Below, in pieces: positions 27,357-35,814 of a DNA stretch of 64,000 bases (positions within the stretch are counted from its first letter, which is position 1; every line of letters begins with the position of its first letter). The notes beneath the pieces are model-generated. The model made no database searches. It saw nothing but the letters and a program-made list of their open reading frames with translations, and had not been told where the DNA came from. The stretch covers positions 124,001-188,000 of the forward strand of contig BTVX01000002.1 in NCBI GenBank assembly GCA_045862995.1. Reading direction: 5' to 3'. Source of the DNA: UBA2387 sp019454665. Its GTDB lineage: Bacteria > Armatimonadota > Fimbriimonadia > Fimbriimonadales > Fimbriimonadaceae. The position numbers and the translations under genes are program-made.

Positions 27357-29332
27357 CCCGTGGGAGCCCCCTGTCTCGAAGCGACGCGCGGGGAGTTCGA
27401 GACGGGTCGAATGGCCAGCGACCGGATGCACGCCTTGGCGATGTCCACAAACACCGGACCCGCGACCGAGCCGCCGTAGTACTGCCCGCCCTTGGGGTTG
27501 TCAATCATGACCAAGATGACCGCCTCGGGCTCCTCGGCGGGCACGAAGCCCACGAAGTTGGAGACATAACCCGCTTGCCCGGCCTTGCGGATCTTCTGGG
27601 CGGTGCCCGTCTTGCCCCCGAGCGCGTAGCCGGGGATGCGGAGCGTCTTACCCGTGCCTCGCTCGCTGTCGATCACCTTTCTCATGTACGCCAACATGGT
27701 CTCGGCGACTGCCGGGCTGACCGCGCGATTCGCCGTGACCGGCTTGAGTTCGCGGTCGCCGTAGGCCGTGAGCAGGCGCGGCTTCATCCGCACGCCGTGA
27801 TTGGCCAGCGACGCGTACGCAGAGGCCAACTGAACCGGCGTGAGGTTGATGGCTTGACCGAAGCCGAGGACGGCAAGCTGGTGCACGCGGTCGTACTCCT
27901 CGAAGTTGAAGAGGCCCTTCCGTTCGCCTCGCATCTCGACGCCGGCGGCGCTCAGGATTCCGGGCCGGTCGAGAATCTCCAGTCGCTCCAAGAACTTGAG
28001 GAACTCGTCGCGGCCGATGCGTTCCGCCCAGAGCGATGCGGCGACGTTGCAGCTGCGCGCGATGGCGTCCTCCAGGGTCACCGTTCCGTGGGCACGCTGC
28101 CCGTTGTGCATCGCGCAGTGGACGGTGCGTGCTTTGTTGACTTGCCTGGAACCCGTGCAATGGAACGTCTCGCCCGGCTTGACGACACCCAGTTCCAGCG
28201 CACAAGCCAGGGTCAGGATCTTGAACGTGGAGCCGGGTTCGAACACGGCCTGGTAGGCGGGGTTGAAGTCCGTCGCCGGCCATCCGCCGATCGAGCCATT
28301 CTGTTCGCTGTTCGGGTCGAAGGTGGGCCACGACGCGACGGCCATCAGGTCGCCCGTGGCAGGGTTGATCACGACGGCGACGCCCTGATCGGCTTTGTGG
28401 GCTTCCACAGCCCGGCGGACCGAGTTGGCGGCGGCCTCTTGAATCTGACTGTGGATCGTGGTGACCACCGTCTGTCCGTCGAGTCGTGGTGTGCTCTCGT
28501 CTTTGAGCTTGGTCGGCAGGAACTCGCCGCGGCGATCCACTGCCCCCACGGTGCGGCCGTCTTGGCCCTCCAGAATCTTCTGAAGAGCGTGCTCGAGACC
28601 GTTGTCTGCACGCAGTTCGGTTTTGGCCTTGCCGGTCTTCTCGTCGGCGACGCTGGTCTCCACAACCTTGTCCACCAGGCTGGCCGTGGCAAAGCCCATG
28701 GGATAGGCTCGCCGTCCGCGTGCGGCCAGCGAGACGCCGTCGGCTTTCCAAGCCATCGCGAGCTTCTGGACCGATTGGCGCTTGGCCTCGGAAAGCGTGA
28801 CGCGCCACTTGGCGGATTGGACGCCGGACGTCGCAAGTTGCAGGAAGTCCGAGGCGGGGATGCCGGTCTCGGCGCTCAGGGCCGAGAAGAACGCCCGACT
28901 GCTTGGCACCAGGGCGCGCTTGACCGCCTTGCCCGCCCGGTCCTTGTCGTTTCGATAGAACGTGATTTGGAACTCGTAGCGGTTTTGGTCCTCCGCCAAG
29001 GGCTTGCCGTCTGCGGTCAGGATGGTGCCGCGCCGGGCGAAGTCGTTGACCGGCTGGTCGAGCCGATGGTTGAGGCGACCGAGGGCCAGAAGGCGTTCGC
29101 GGTCGAGCCACTGTGCGCGCATTGCGGAGAAGGCGCACCACACGAGAAGCACGGCGAACCCATAGCCCAAGGCGGTCAGGCGAGTGGACGAGGGGCCGCG
29201 CTTGACGTGCTTCTTGGGTTTGGGCGGTTGTTGCTCGACTTTTGGGCGCGGCTTCGCGGCGGGCCGCTCCGTGGTGTAGAGGGTCCGGTAGGTAACTTCG
29301 CGCTTGGGAGGGCTATGGGGCGCGCGAGCCAT
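27353..29332 (-). CDS. ftsI: Penicillin-binding protein 2/3 (FtsI-type transpeptidase)
   Basis: This membrane-anchored class B PBP cross-links septal peptidoglycan. The 659-residue protein has a long Pro/Lys-rich cytoplasmic N-terminus and one transmembrane helix at about residues 55-75 (LGYGFAVLLVWCAFSAM). A dimerisation domain starts RRGTILTADGKPLAED. The transpeptidase motifs are S-T-F-K (EPGSTFKIL, near 369), S-C-N (near 428) and K-T-G (GGKTGTAQKI, near 571). The ATG at 29332 has a GGAGAG ribosome-binding site and overlaps the ftsL-like gene by 20 bases. No PASTA domain is seen. Confidence 0.94.
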   Translation of the reverse strand: MARAPHSPPKREVTYRTLYTTERPAAKPRPKVEQQPPKPKKHVKRGPSSTRLTALGYGFAVLLVWCAFSAMRAQWLDRERLLALGRLNHRLDQPVNDFARRGTILTADGKPLAEDQNRYEFQITFYRNDKDRAGKAVKRALVPSSRAFFSALSAETGIPASDFLQLATSGVQSAKWRVTLSEAKRQSVQKLAMAWKADGVSLAARGRRAYPMGFATASLVDKVVETSVADEKTGKAKTELRADNGLEHALQKILEGQDGRTVGAVDRRGEFLPTKLKDESTPRLDGQTVVTTIHSQIQEAAANSVRRAVEAHKADQGVAVVINPATGDLMAVASWPTFDPNSEQNGSIGGWPATDFNPAYQAVFEPGSTFKILTLACALELGVVKPGETFHCTGSRQVNKARTVHCAMHNGQRAHGTVTLEDAIARSCNVAASLWAERIGRDEFLKFLERLEILDRPGILSAAGVEMRGERKGLFNFEEYDRVHQLAVLGFGQAINLTPVQLASAYASLANHGVRMKPRLLTAYGDRELKPVTANRAVSPAVAETMLAYMRKVIDSERGTGKTLRIPGYALGGKTGTAQKIRKAGQAGYVSNFVGFVPAEEPEAVILVMIDNPKGGQYYGGSVAGPVFVDIAKACIRSLAIRPVSNSPRVASRQGAPTG

Positions 29333-29753
29333 GCTCGTTCTCTCCAGACGGATGGGAAGCGGCATTGGCGTCAAGGGCGGCGAGGTTGGAGGTTGGAACC
29401 GAGGGAACCAAACCTGCCGCCGCGTGCTCGCCCACCTGCTCGATGGTCAGAAAGCCCCGCTCTTGGGCCCAGGTCTCCACCCGGTTCGGCGCGGTCAGCA
29501 AGGCGATGTTGCGCTTGAGCACGATTTCCTGCCTCGCCATGCGTTCGGCGCGCTGTTTGGCCTCGATGCCACGCTGTCGCGTCGTTTCAAAGAGGACGTG
29601 CCCTACCAGCGTGCTGAACACGAACGTCGCGATCGCGACGCAGGCATAGAGCACGCAGAGATCGAGGAGCTCCTTCCATGCGACGACGAACGTCGCCGCT
29701 TTCGGACGGGTCGTTGAACGCAGATGGGGAGTCGCTACTGGGATTGCCGCCAT
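29313..29753 (-). CDS. ftsL: FtsL-like division protein
   Basis: The 146-residue protein sits in the usual ftsL position between rsmH and ftsI. It has a short cytoplasmic N-terminus, one transmembrane helix (LCVLYACVAIATFVFSTLVG, about residues 32-51) and a following heptad-like helix (RQRGIEAKQRAERMARQ). It ends with a low-complexity Ala/Ser tail. FtsL sequences are poorly conserved, so the call rests on position and topology. In other bacteria FtsL pairs with FtsB/DivIC and activates FtsW-FtsI. It starts 2 bases after the rsmH stop. Confidence 0.7.
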   Translation of the reverse strand: MAAIPVATPHLRSTTRPKAATFVVAWKELLDLCVLYACVAIATFVFSTLVGHVLFETTRQRGIEAKQRAERMARQEIVLKRNIALLTAPNRVETWAQERGFLTIEQVGEHAAAGLVPSVPTSNLAALDANAASHPSGENEHGSRAP

Positions 29754-29755
29754 GA

Positions 29756-30718
29756 CTATCTTCCTTCGGGGGTTGGGGTGGTGTGGCGCCGGATCGCCCG
29801 CAATTTCGCGCTCCGGCTCCTCGGGTTGGTGAAAACCTCTTCTGGGGTCGGTCCGACCGGCTTGGGTGTGAGCACCTGAAAGCCGCGCTCGGAGAGGGTC
29901 CTGAACGCGTGCTTGACCTCGCGGTCCTCGCCCGAGTGGTACGCCAGGACGACCAACTTGCCGCCGGGGGCAAGGGTTTGTGCGATGGCCGCGACCGCGT
30001 CCTCAAGGTCCTCCAATTCGCGGTTGGTCAGGATGCGGATGGCCTGAAACGTTCTCGTGGCCGGGTGGATGCGCTTCTCCCTCGCACGGGGCGGGATCGC
30101 GGCCAGCACGCACTCGACGAGGTCGTTCGTCGTGCGGAGCGGGGCGGACCGGCGGCGTTCGACGATTTGCTTGGCGATGGCGCGTGCCCATCGCTCGTCG
30201 CCGTACGCGCGCAGGGCGTCCTCGATCTGGGCGGCGGTCAAGCGGTTGAGCAGGGCGGCCGCAGGCTCGCGGTCGTGTCGGTTCATCCGCATGTCGAGCG
30301 GCCCGTCTTCGAGGAAGCTGAGGCCCCGGCCCGGATCGGCGATCTGCGCGCTGTTCAGGCCCAGATCCAACAAGATGCCGTCGGCCAAAGCCACACCCAG
30401 ATCGGCGAGCCGGGCGGGAACGGAGCGGTAGTCGTCCCGGACCAGGTGCAACGCCTTGAGGGGCGTTCCGCTCAGGCGCTCGCGGGCGCGCTCGAGCATC
30501 GCGGCGTCCCAGTCGAATCCGACGAGCGTGCCCGTGGGGCCGACCCGCTCGGCCAACACCGACGCATGGCCCCCCAGGCCGATCGTGCCGTCCACGACCG
30601 TATCGCCAGGCCGGAGATCGAGAAACCCCATCACCTCGGCGAGCATCACGGGCTCGTGTTCGCCGGGCTTGGCGGTCTCGCGCGGGACGGAGAGCAGGGA
30701 ACCGAACACGGCGATCAC
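29756..30718 (-). CDS. rsmH: 16S rRNA m4C1402 methyltransferase
   Basis: RsmH (MraW) uses S-adenosylmethionine to methylate N4 of C1402 in the ribosomal P site. The 320-residue protein has HEPVMLAEVMGFL at its start and the SAM-binding VVDGTIGLGGHASVLAE. LLDLGLNSAQI is the signature loop, and FQAIRILTNRELEDLE and LAYHSGEDREVK lie in the C-terminal part. The GTG start at 30718 overlaps the mraZ stop by GTGA; an in-frame GTG at 30709 is also possible. It is the second gene of the dcw cluster. Confidence 0.95.
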   Translation of the reverse strand: MIAVFGSLLSVPRETAKPGEHEPVMLAEVMGFLDLRPGDTVVDGTIGLGGHASVLAERVGPTGTLVGFDWDAAMLERARERLSGTPLKALHLVRDDYRSVPARLADLGVALADGILLDLGLNSAQIADPGRGLSFLEDGPLDMRMNRHDREPAAALLNRLTAAQIEDALRAYGDERWARAIAKQIVERRRSAPLRTTNDLVECVLAAIPPRAREKRIHPATRTFQAIRILTNRELEDLEDAVAAIAQTLAPGGKLVVLAYHSGEDREVKHAFRTLSERGFQVLTPKPVGPTPEEVFTNPRSRSAKLRAIRRHTTPTPEGR

Positions 30719-31176
30719 GCTTGGCCTCCTGGGTTCATCTGGGCGGCGAGACGCTTGGCTTCTTGCAGTCGTTCGTGGACGCCGTACTGCACGGGGTCCC
30801 AAATCTCGAGGTAGTCGCCACAACCGAGGACGATGACGCTCTTGCCGATCTTGGCTTGCTCGCGGAGGCGGCGCGGGATCATGACGCGGCCCTCGGTGTC
30901 GCAGGTCAAGTCGTCTTCGGCGGAGCCGAACACCAGGCGGTTCTCGGGGCGGGCCTGCCGCTCGCGCACGCTGCCGGACATCAGTTCGGCGACGACGGAT
31001 TGCCAGGTGTCTTCGGGATACACGGCGATGCAACCGGTCTCGGCGTAGGCCATCACGAACGTCTTGCCGAGGCGAAGACGCTTCTTCTCCCGGATCAGCA
31101 ACCGTCCTTTGGCGTCGATGTTCGCTTCGTCGGTGCCGATCAGGGGCTTGAAGGCCGGAGCGTTGGAGTCCTGCAT
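30715..31176 (-). CDS. mraZ: Transcriptional regulator MraZ
   Basis: MraZ is the DNA-binding first gene of many division/cell-wall clusters and usually represses its own promoter. The 153-residue protein contains two SpoVT/AbrB-type units, with the paired motifs DAKGRLLIREKKR (near residue 21) and DTEGRVMIPRRLRE (near residue 92). An extended -10 promoter lies about 145 bases upstream in an A+T-rich patch. The ribosome-binding site AGGG is close to the ATG. It leads a run of at least nine coupled cell-wall genes. Confidence 0.95.
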   Translation of the reverse strand: MQDSNAPAFKPLIGTDEANIDAKGRLLIREKKRLRLGKTFVMAYAETGCIAVYPEDTWQSVVAELMSGSVRERQARPENRLVFGSAEDDLTCDTEGRVMIPRRLREQAKIGKSVIVLGCGDYLEIWDPVQYGVHERLQEAKRLAAQMNPGGQA

Positions 31177-31321
31177 TGCACCCTGAAGGAGGAGGGGAGT
31201 TGGGAACGATCCGAGCGGGTGCCATCCCTAGCGACCCGCCCGCATCAATTCGGCAAGAGCACCCTGCCTCAGCGGCTGGGGACCTCGGCCATCCGTTGCC
31301 AAGTCCCAAGCTACGAGGGTC

Positions 31322-31327
31322 ATTATA
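31322..31327 (-). promoter_or_regulatory. Extended -10 promoter of the mraZ cluster
   Basis: On the minus strand TATAAT is preceded by TGT, a perfect TG-n-TATAAT extended -10 box. No good -35 box is seen. The predicted leader is about 138 bases. Two TGGG motifs (31336-31339 and 31347-31350, opposite strand, 11 bases apart) overlap the promoter. They could be MraZ sites, although the E. coli repeat spacing is 10. Confidence 0.6.
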
Positions 31328-31382
31328 ACAAGGATTGGGACAAAAATGGGTCTTACCGACACGAATTTCACAAAAAGTTCTA

Positions 31383-31414
31383 CAGTATACAGGATAGTAG
31401 ACATAGTTATACTG
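31383..31414. repeat. Inverted repeat in the A+T-rich patch
   Basis: CAGTATA at 31383-31389 and TATACTG at 31408-31414 form a 7-bp inverted repeat with an 18-base centre. They are upstream of the mraZ promoter, and similar TAGTAT units continue to about 31430. It could be an operator for an unknown regulator. Confidence 0.4.
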
Positions 31415-31562
31415 CACATGATACTACATGATTGGCAGAGGCGGTCTAGTATTCTAGTTCATTGAGTATGCACCAACCGTCAATGCGTCATGCGCCGCCG
31501 TGGTGTCGTTCTGTCCCAATAAACCGCCAATACTCGGGAGGAACCCGCGCCGAGGGTGCGCG

Positions 31563-32390
31563 TTAGCCGTCTTTCAGGCCGCTGGAGGCCAGGCTCTCGA
31601 CGATTTGCCTCTGGAAGAGGAAGAAGAGGACCAGCACGGGGAGGATCGAGATCATCGCGCCCGCCATCTGCACGTTCTCCTTGCCGGGGAAGCGGCCCTG
31701 AAGCATGGCGATGACCAGCGGCAGGGTGAATTTGCGCTCGTCCAGCAACACGATGAGCGGTCCGAGAAAGCTGTTCCAAGAGCCGAGGAACGTCAGGATG
31801 CCCAACGTCGCGAGCAAGGGCTTGGAAAGGGGCAGCACGATGCGGAGAAAGATGCCGAAGTCGCGGCAGCCCTCGATGCGCGCGCTCTCCAGAAGGCTGT
31901 CGGGGATCTTCTCGATGAATTGCCGCGCCAAGAACACGCCGAACGCGCCCGCCATGCCCGGCACGATGAGCGGGAGCCACGAGTCGAGCCAGCCGAAATC
32001 CCGAAGCAACAGGAACCCGGGCACCAACAACACCGCGCCCGGGATCATCATCGTCGCCAGCAGACCGAGGAAGATGGCGTCGCGCCCGGGGAAACGGTGC
32101 TTGGCGAACGCGTACCCTGCCAGCGTGCAGAAGAACAGCGTCCCCGCCGTGGTCACGACGCCGACGACCAGACTGTTCCACGTGGCGCCCAGCACCAGAC
32201 CGGCGTCGAACAGCTCGGCGTAGGGCTGAGTGGTCGGCTCCTGCACCACGAGGCTCAGGTGCGGGCTGGCGATCTCCTGGTTCGACTTGAACGACGTGAC
32301 CACCATGTAGTAGAAGGGGAGCGCCAGCAGCGCTGCCCCGACCGCGAGGATCAGCACGGTCGCCCACCGTTCGGTCCGCTTGGTCTTCAC
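31563..32390 (-). CDS. Carbohydrate ABC transporter permease (MalG type)
   Basis: The 275-residue inner-membrane permease has six predicted helices. The conserved EAA cytoplasmic loop that contacts the ATPase reads ESARIEGCRDFGIFLRIVLPLSKP, around residues 175-200. It begins MKTKRTERW from a GTG at 32390 that overlaps the stop of the upstream fused gene by 4 bases (GTGA). It belongs to the CUT1 sugar-importer family. No ATPase gene is adjacent, so the pair probably uses a shared MsmK/UgpC-type ATPase encoded elsewhere. Confidence 0.92.
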   Translation of the reverse strand: MKTKRTERWATVLILAVGAALLALPFYYMVVTSFKSNQEIASPHLSLVVQEPTTQPYAELFDAGLVLGATWNSLVVGVVTTAGTLFFCTLAGYAFAKHRFPGRDAIFLGLLATMMIPGAVLLVPGFLLLRDFGWLDSWLPLIVPGMAGAFGVFLARQFIEKIPDSLLESARIEGCRDFGIFLRIVLPLSKPLLATLGILTFLGSWNSFLGPLIVLLDERKFTLPLVIAMLQGRFPGKENVQMAGAMISILPVLVLFFLFQRQIVESLASSGLKDG

Positions 32391-34834
32391 GCTCGATCCC
32401 CCCGCTGGTAGACGAGAACTTGGACCAGCGTCAGCGCCAGCACCAAGACGAACAGAACGTAGGCCGCCGCCGCCGCCTTGCCCATCTCCAGCGCCTCGAA
32501 GCCCTTGTGGAAGATGAGCGGCACCACGGTCAGGGCGGCATCGTTGGGGCCGAACCGCGCCCCCGCGTCGCCACCCTTGCCGGCGAGGGTGTAGATGGTC
32601 TCGAACACCTGGAACGAGCCGATGACGCCCAGCACCGTGACAAAGAACACCTGTGGTCGGATGCCGGGCAAGGCCACGTGCCAGAAGCGGCTCGCCGGCC
32701 CGGCACCGTCGAGGTGCGCGGCTTCGAACAACTGGTTGGGCACCTGCTGCAACCCCGCAAGGAACACGAGAATGGTGAACGCCAGCCCGTGCCAGATGGC
32801 GAGGACGATGACGCAATCGAGGAACGTGTGTTCGGAGAGCAGGAACGGCACGGGGTCCTTGACCCAGCCGAGCGAGAGCAGCGCCGAGTTCAGCCACCCC
32901 TGCGGGCCGAACAGGAACAACTGCGAGAAGATGAGCGCCACCGAGACCACGCTGGTGACCAGAGGCGAAAAGTAGAGGAACCTCCAGAAACGCTGGCCCG
33001 CCAGGCGCGTGTTGAGGAGGTACGCGAACAGCAGGCTCAGCACGATGCCGGTCGGCAGGGTCCAGACGACGTACTTGAGCGTCCGCACCAGCCCCCTGCC
33101 GAGATCGCCCGACGCGAACAACTCTTCGTAGTTTCGCCATCCGACCGCTTGGGCGGTGGACAGCGGCAGGACCGGATGGTAGTCCGTGAACGAGAGCAGC
33201 AACGCCGTGGCCGCTGGGATCGCGACGAACACCACGGCAAGCACGACCGGCACGGCCACATAGAGGTACGGGACGATGTGCCTGCGCAACCGGGGACGAA
33301 AGGCGACCGCTGCGGCCATCGCAAGCAGTCCGAAGCCAGCGGTCCACTTCACGCCGTCGAGCAGGCTGGCCTTTCGTTCGTAGGCGTCCAGGTTCCGGAT
33401 CACGTCGAGGTTGCGCTCGCGGTGGCGTCGGTCGGCTTCGAGCAGCGTGGCTTCGGCTCGGGGTGCGGCTTCCGCGTAGAGTTGCCGCAGTTTGTCGGCG
33501 GTGCGGGTTTCGATGGCCGCCTTCAGGTCGGCGTGTTGTCCTTTGCCGAACGCTTGGATCAGGGCATTGCGGCGCAACCCGGTTTGGGCGGCTGCCGCGG
33601 CGATCTGGTCGTGGACGAACGTGCCCATCTGATCGAGCACGTTCGATTCGATCCGCCCGACTTCGGCGCTGCCTTGCAGGATGGGTACGGAGCCGAACGA
33701 CTGGTACGTTTCGGCGACCACACGCTTGGCCTCTTGGACCTTGGCAAGTTCGTCTTGTGCCCAAAACGCGTCGTTCTCGGGCTGCCAAAGCGCCGCGATC
33801 CCGGGGATCATCAGGCCGGAGTCTTCGCCCCGGCGCATCCGGTGCAGGACCATGAAGCGCTGGGCTTCCGGCGAACTCAGGTAGCGCACCCATTCGAACG
33901 CCTCGCGCGGGTGCCTCGACTTGCGGAACACGACATAGGTGAGCCCGCCCATGATGTTGTACGGCTCGCCATCGTCGGCCCTTGGCCAAGGGAGCACGCC
34001 CATCTTGTCGACGACTTCCGGCGCGAGGTTGCGGATCAGATCGGCGGTGGCGTGAAGGTCCGCGATGAGCGGCACGGCGAGGTCGGGCTCATCGGATCGG
34101 AACATCCCGGCGGCGCGCGAGCCGACGTCCTTTCCGGGCGAATCGTGCATGTGCCAAAGGCGCAGGGCTTGCAGCACGCCTTTCTGATAGTCCGGATTGC
34201 GCCACTCGACGACGGGCTTACCGTCCTCGCCGATGCGGCTCCCCGTGACGCCAAAGGGCATCGTGAACGCGTTCAGCGCCCACTGGGCGTTGAAGGTCCA
34301 CCCGTAGTGGAAGCGGTACCGGTTGGCCTCGAGCGTGGCGATGGCGCGGTCGAGTTCCGACCACGTCTTGGGCGGTTGGATGCCGAGCCGGGCGAACGTG
34401 TCCTTGCGGTAGATCAGGACCAGGGCACCAAGGTCGGTGGGCACTCCGTAAAGGCTCTCGCCCACGGTGAACATGGGCAAAAGCCGTGGGTTCAACCGGG
34501 ATTCGAGTTCCTTGGTCTCTTCGGGGAACTCGGCTCGCAGGTCTACCAGCCCGCCCACGCTGCCGTAGTCGTAAGGCCCGCCGAGGTTGGTCGCACCGGC
34601 ATCGGGGGGCAGGCCGGCGGCCATGGCCGTGAAGTACTTGCTGGCGAAGTTGCCCCAGGCGAGCGGCGTGACCTCGACGCGGACGCCGGTCCTGGCCTCG
34701 TGGCGCTTGGCGAGTTCGCGGTACATGCCGACGTCGAGCACCGACCCGGTCACCGCCCAGAAGCGGAGGGTGGTTTGAGCTGTCGCCTGCGCCGCGAGAG
34801 CGGCGAGGAGGAGCGCGATGCTCCACTTGACCAT
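32387..34834 (-). CDS. Sugar-binding protein fused to MalF-type ABC permease
   Basis: The 815-residue protein combines two normally separate subunits. Residues 1-19 are a signal peptide (MVKWSIALLLAALAAQATA). Residues about 20-430 are a solute-binding protein of the UgpB/MalE kind (TLRFWAVTGSVLDVGMY, YGVPTDLGALVLIYRKDTF, ERVRYLSSPEAQ-like region). A charged helical linker follows to about 490, then a membrane helix near 493-510 and the basic cytoplasmic turn RPRLRRH. The MalF-like permease has its EAA loop EAAHLDGAGPASRFWHVALPGI near 703. This order gives a sensible topology: binding domain outside, permease in the membrane. The frame is uninterrupted. It is coupled by GTGA to the second permease. 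Confidence 0.9.
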   Translation of the reverse strand: MVKWSIALLLAALAAQATAQTTLRFWAVTGSVLDVGMYRELAKRHEARTGVRVEVTPLAWGNFASKYFTAMAAGLPPDAGATNLGGPYDYGSVGGLVDLRAEFPEETKELESRLNPRLLPMFTVGESLYGVPTDLGALVLIYRKDTFARLGIQPPKTWSELDRAIATLEANRYRFHYGWTFNAQWALNAFTMPFGVTGSRIGEDGKPVVEWRNPDYQKGVLQALRLWHMHDSPGKDVGSRAAGMFRSDEPDLAVPLIADLHATADLIRNLAPEVVDKMGVLPWPRADDGEPYNIMGGLTYVVFRKSRHPREAFEWVRYLSSPEAQRFMVLHRMRRGEDSGLMIPGIAALWQPENDAFWAQDELAKVQEAKRVVAETYQSFGSVPILQGSAEVGRIESNVLDQMGTFVHDQIAAAAAQTGLRRNALIQAFGKGQHADLKAAIETRTADKLRQLYAEAAPRAEATLLEADRRHRERNLDVIRNLDAYERKASLLDGVKWTAGFGLLAMAAAVAFRPRLRRHIVPYLYVAVPVVLAVVFVAIPAATALLLSFTDYHPVLPLSTAQAVGWRNYEELFASGDLGRGLVRTLKYVVWTLPTGIVLSLLFAYLLNTRLAGQRFWRFLYFSPLVTSVVSVALIFSQLFLFGPQGWLNSALLSLGWVKDPVPFLLSEHTFLDCVIVLAIWHGLAFTILVFLAGLQQVPNQLFEAAHLDGAGPASRFWHVALPGIRPQVFFVTVLGVIGSFQVFETIYTLAGKGGDAGARFGPNDAALTVVPLIFHKGFEALEMGKAAAAAYVLFVLVLALTLVQVLVYQRGDRA

Positions 34835-34874
34835 ATGGGTCAGTTCTGGCTTGGGACGGCCAGTCCTGCGAGGC

Positions 34875-35471
34875 TTACATCTCGCGGCGGTATTCGATGG
34901 CGCTCAGCAGGGTCGCCGAGTCCGCATAATCCAGTTCGCCGCCGATCGGCATGCCGTGCGCCAAACGCGTGATCCGGATGCCCATCGGCTTGAGCACCTT
35001 GGCCAGATAGAGAGCCGTCGCGTCCCCTTCAACCGTCGGATTCGTGGCCACGATGACCTCGCGCACGGTGTCCCCCTCCAAGCGTCGGAGCAACTCGCGC
35101 ACACGCAACTGGTCGGGTCCAAGGCCCTCCATAGGGTTCAGCAAACCGTGCAACACATGGTAGAGCCCGCGATACTCGTTGATTCGCTCGATGGCGGCGA
35201 TGTCGCGAGCCTCGGCGACCACGCAGATCGTCTGCGGCTCGCGGCGCGGATTGGCGCAGATCTCGCACCGCTCGAACTCGCTGACGTTCTGACACAGGTC
35301 GCAGAAGCGCAACTTCTCGCGCGCCCGAAGCAACACGTCGGCCAGGCGCTCGGTCTGGGCGGCGGGCACCTTCAACAGGTGAAACGCCAAGCGCTGCGCG
35401 GATTTGGGACCGATGCCGGGCAAACGCTCCAATTCGGCGATCAGTTCGGCCAGCGGCCGCGCGAACATCAT
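34875..35471 (-). CDS. recR: Recombination mediator RecR
   Basis: RecR works with RecO/RecF to load RecA at gaps. The 198-residue protein has a helix-hairpin-helix near the start (LERLPGIGPKSAQRLAFHLL). A Cys4 zinc finger follows (CDLCQNVSEFERCEIC, near residues 57-72). The Toprim domain includes ICVVAEARDIAAIE and VIVATNPTVEGDATALYL. It is the last gene of the conserved dnaX-ybaB-recR order, 7 bases after ybaB. Two adjacent ATG codons are possible starts. Confidence 0.97.
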   Translation of the reverse strand: MMFARPLAELIAELERLPGIGPKSAQRLAFHLLKVPAAQTERLADVLLRAREKLRFCDLCQNVSEFERCEICANPRREPQTICVVAEARDIAAIERINEYRGLYHVLHGLLNPMEGLGPDQLRVRELLRRLEGDTVREVIVATNPTVEGDATALYLAKVLKPMGIRITRLAHGMPIGGELDYADSATLLSAIEYRREM

Positions 35472-35478
35472 GGGGGCC

Positions 35479-35814
35479 TCAGCTCGTGATGCCGGGGATG
35501 TTCGGGAGGTTGGGCAGAATGCTCTGCACGCGTGCGTCGCGAAGCTCGGTTGCTTTGGCGAAGCCGTCTCGGACCACGCTGGTCACCAGGTCTTCCAGCG
35601 ACTCGACATCTTCGGGGTCGACCACCGAGGGGTCTATCTTGAGCTTGAGCAACTCGCCCCGGCCGTTGAAGAGGGCCTTGACCGGACCCTTGTCCACGGG
35701 GATTTGCTGTGCGGCAAGCTCGTCTTCCAGGTTCTGCGCCTGAGCCATCGCGCCTTGCACTTGGTCGAGCATGCCCTGGAATCCCTTGCCGCCAAAGTTC
35801 TTCGGGAGTTTCAT
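35479..35814 (-). CDS. ybaB: YbaB/EbfC nucleoid-associated protein
   Basis: The 111-residue DNA-binding protein has the typical N-terminal helix (GFQGMLDQVQGAMAQAQNLEDEL). The core strand motif is GRGELLKLKIDPSVVDPEDVESLEDLV, and the tail LPNIPGITS is Pro/Gly rich. YbaB proteins form tweezer-shaped dimers on DNA. The ATG at 35814 overlaps the dnaX stop by 4 bases, and recR follows. This is the conserved DNA-repair/replication trio. Confidence 0.93.
   Translation of the reverse strand: MKLPKNFGGKGFQGMLDQVQGAMAQAQNLEDELAAQQIPVDKGPVKALFNGRGELLKLKIDPSVVDPEDVESLEDLVTSVVRDGFAKATELRDARVQSILPNLPNIPGITS

Larger units (their letters stand above)
31177..31562. other. A+T-rich regulatory interval upstream of mraZ
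   Basis: This 386-base gap separates the end of the sugar ABC operon (31563) from mraZ; all flanking genes are on the minus strand. Positions about 31320-31445 are visibly A+T rich (near 60%) in an otherwise GC-rich region. They hold the mraZ promoter, TGGG repeats and several TAGTAT/CAGTAT-type repeats and inverted repeats. No ORF is supported and no clear terminator for the ABC operon was found. Confidence 0.55.
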
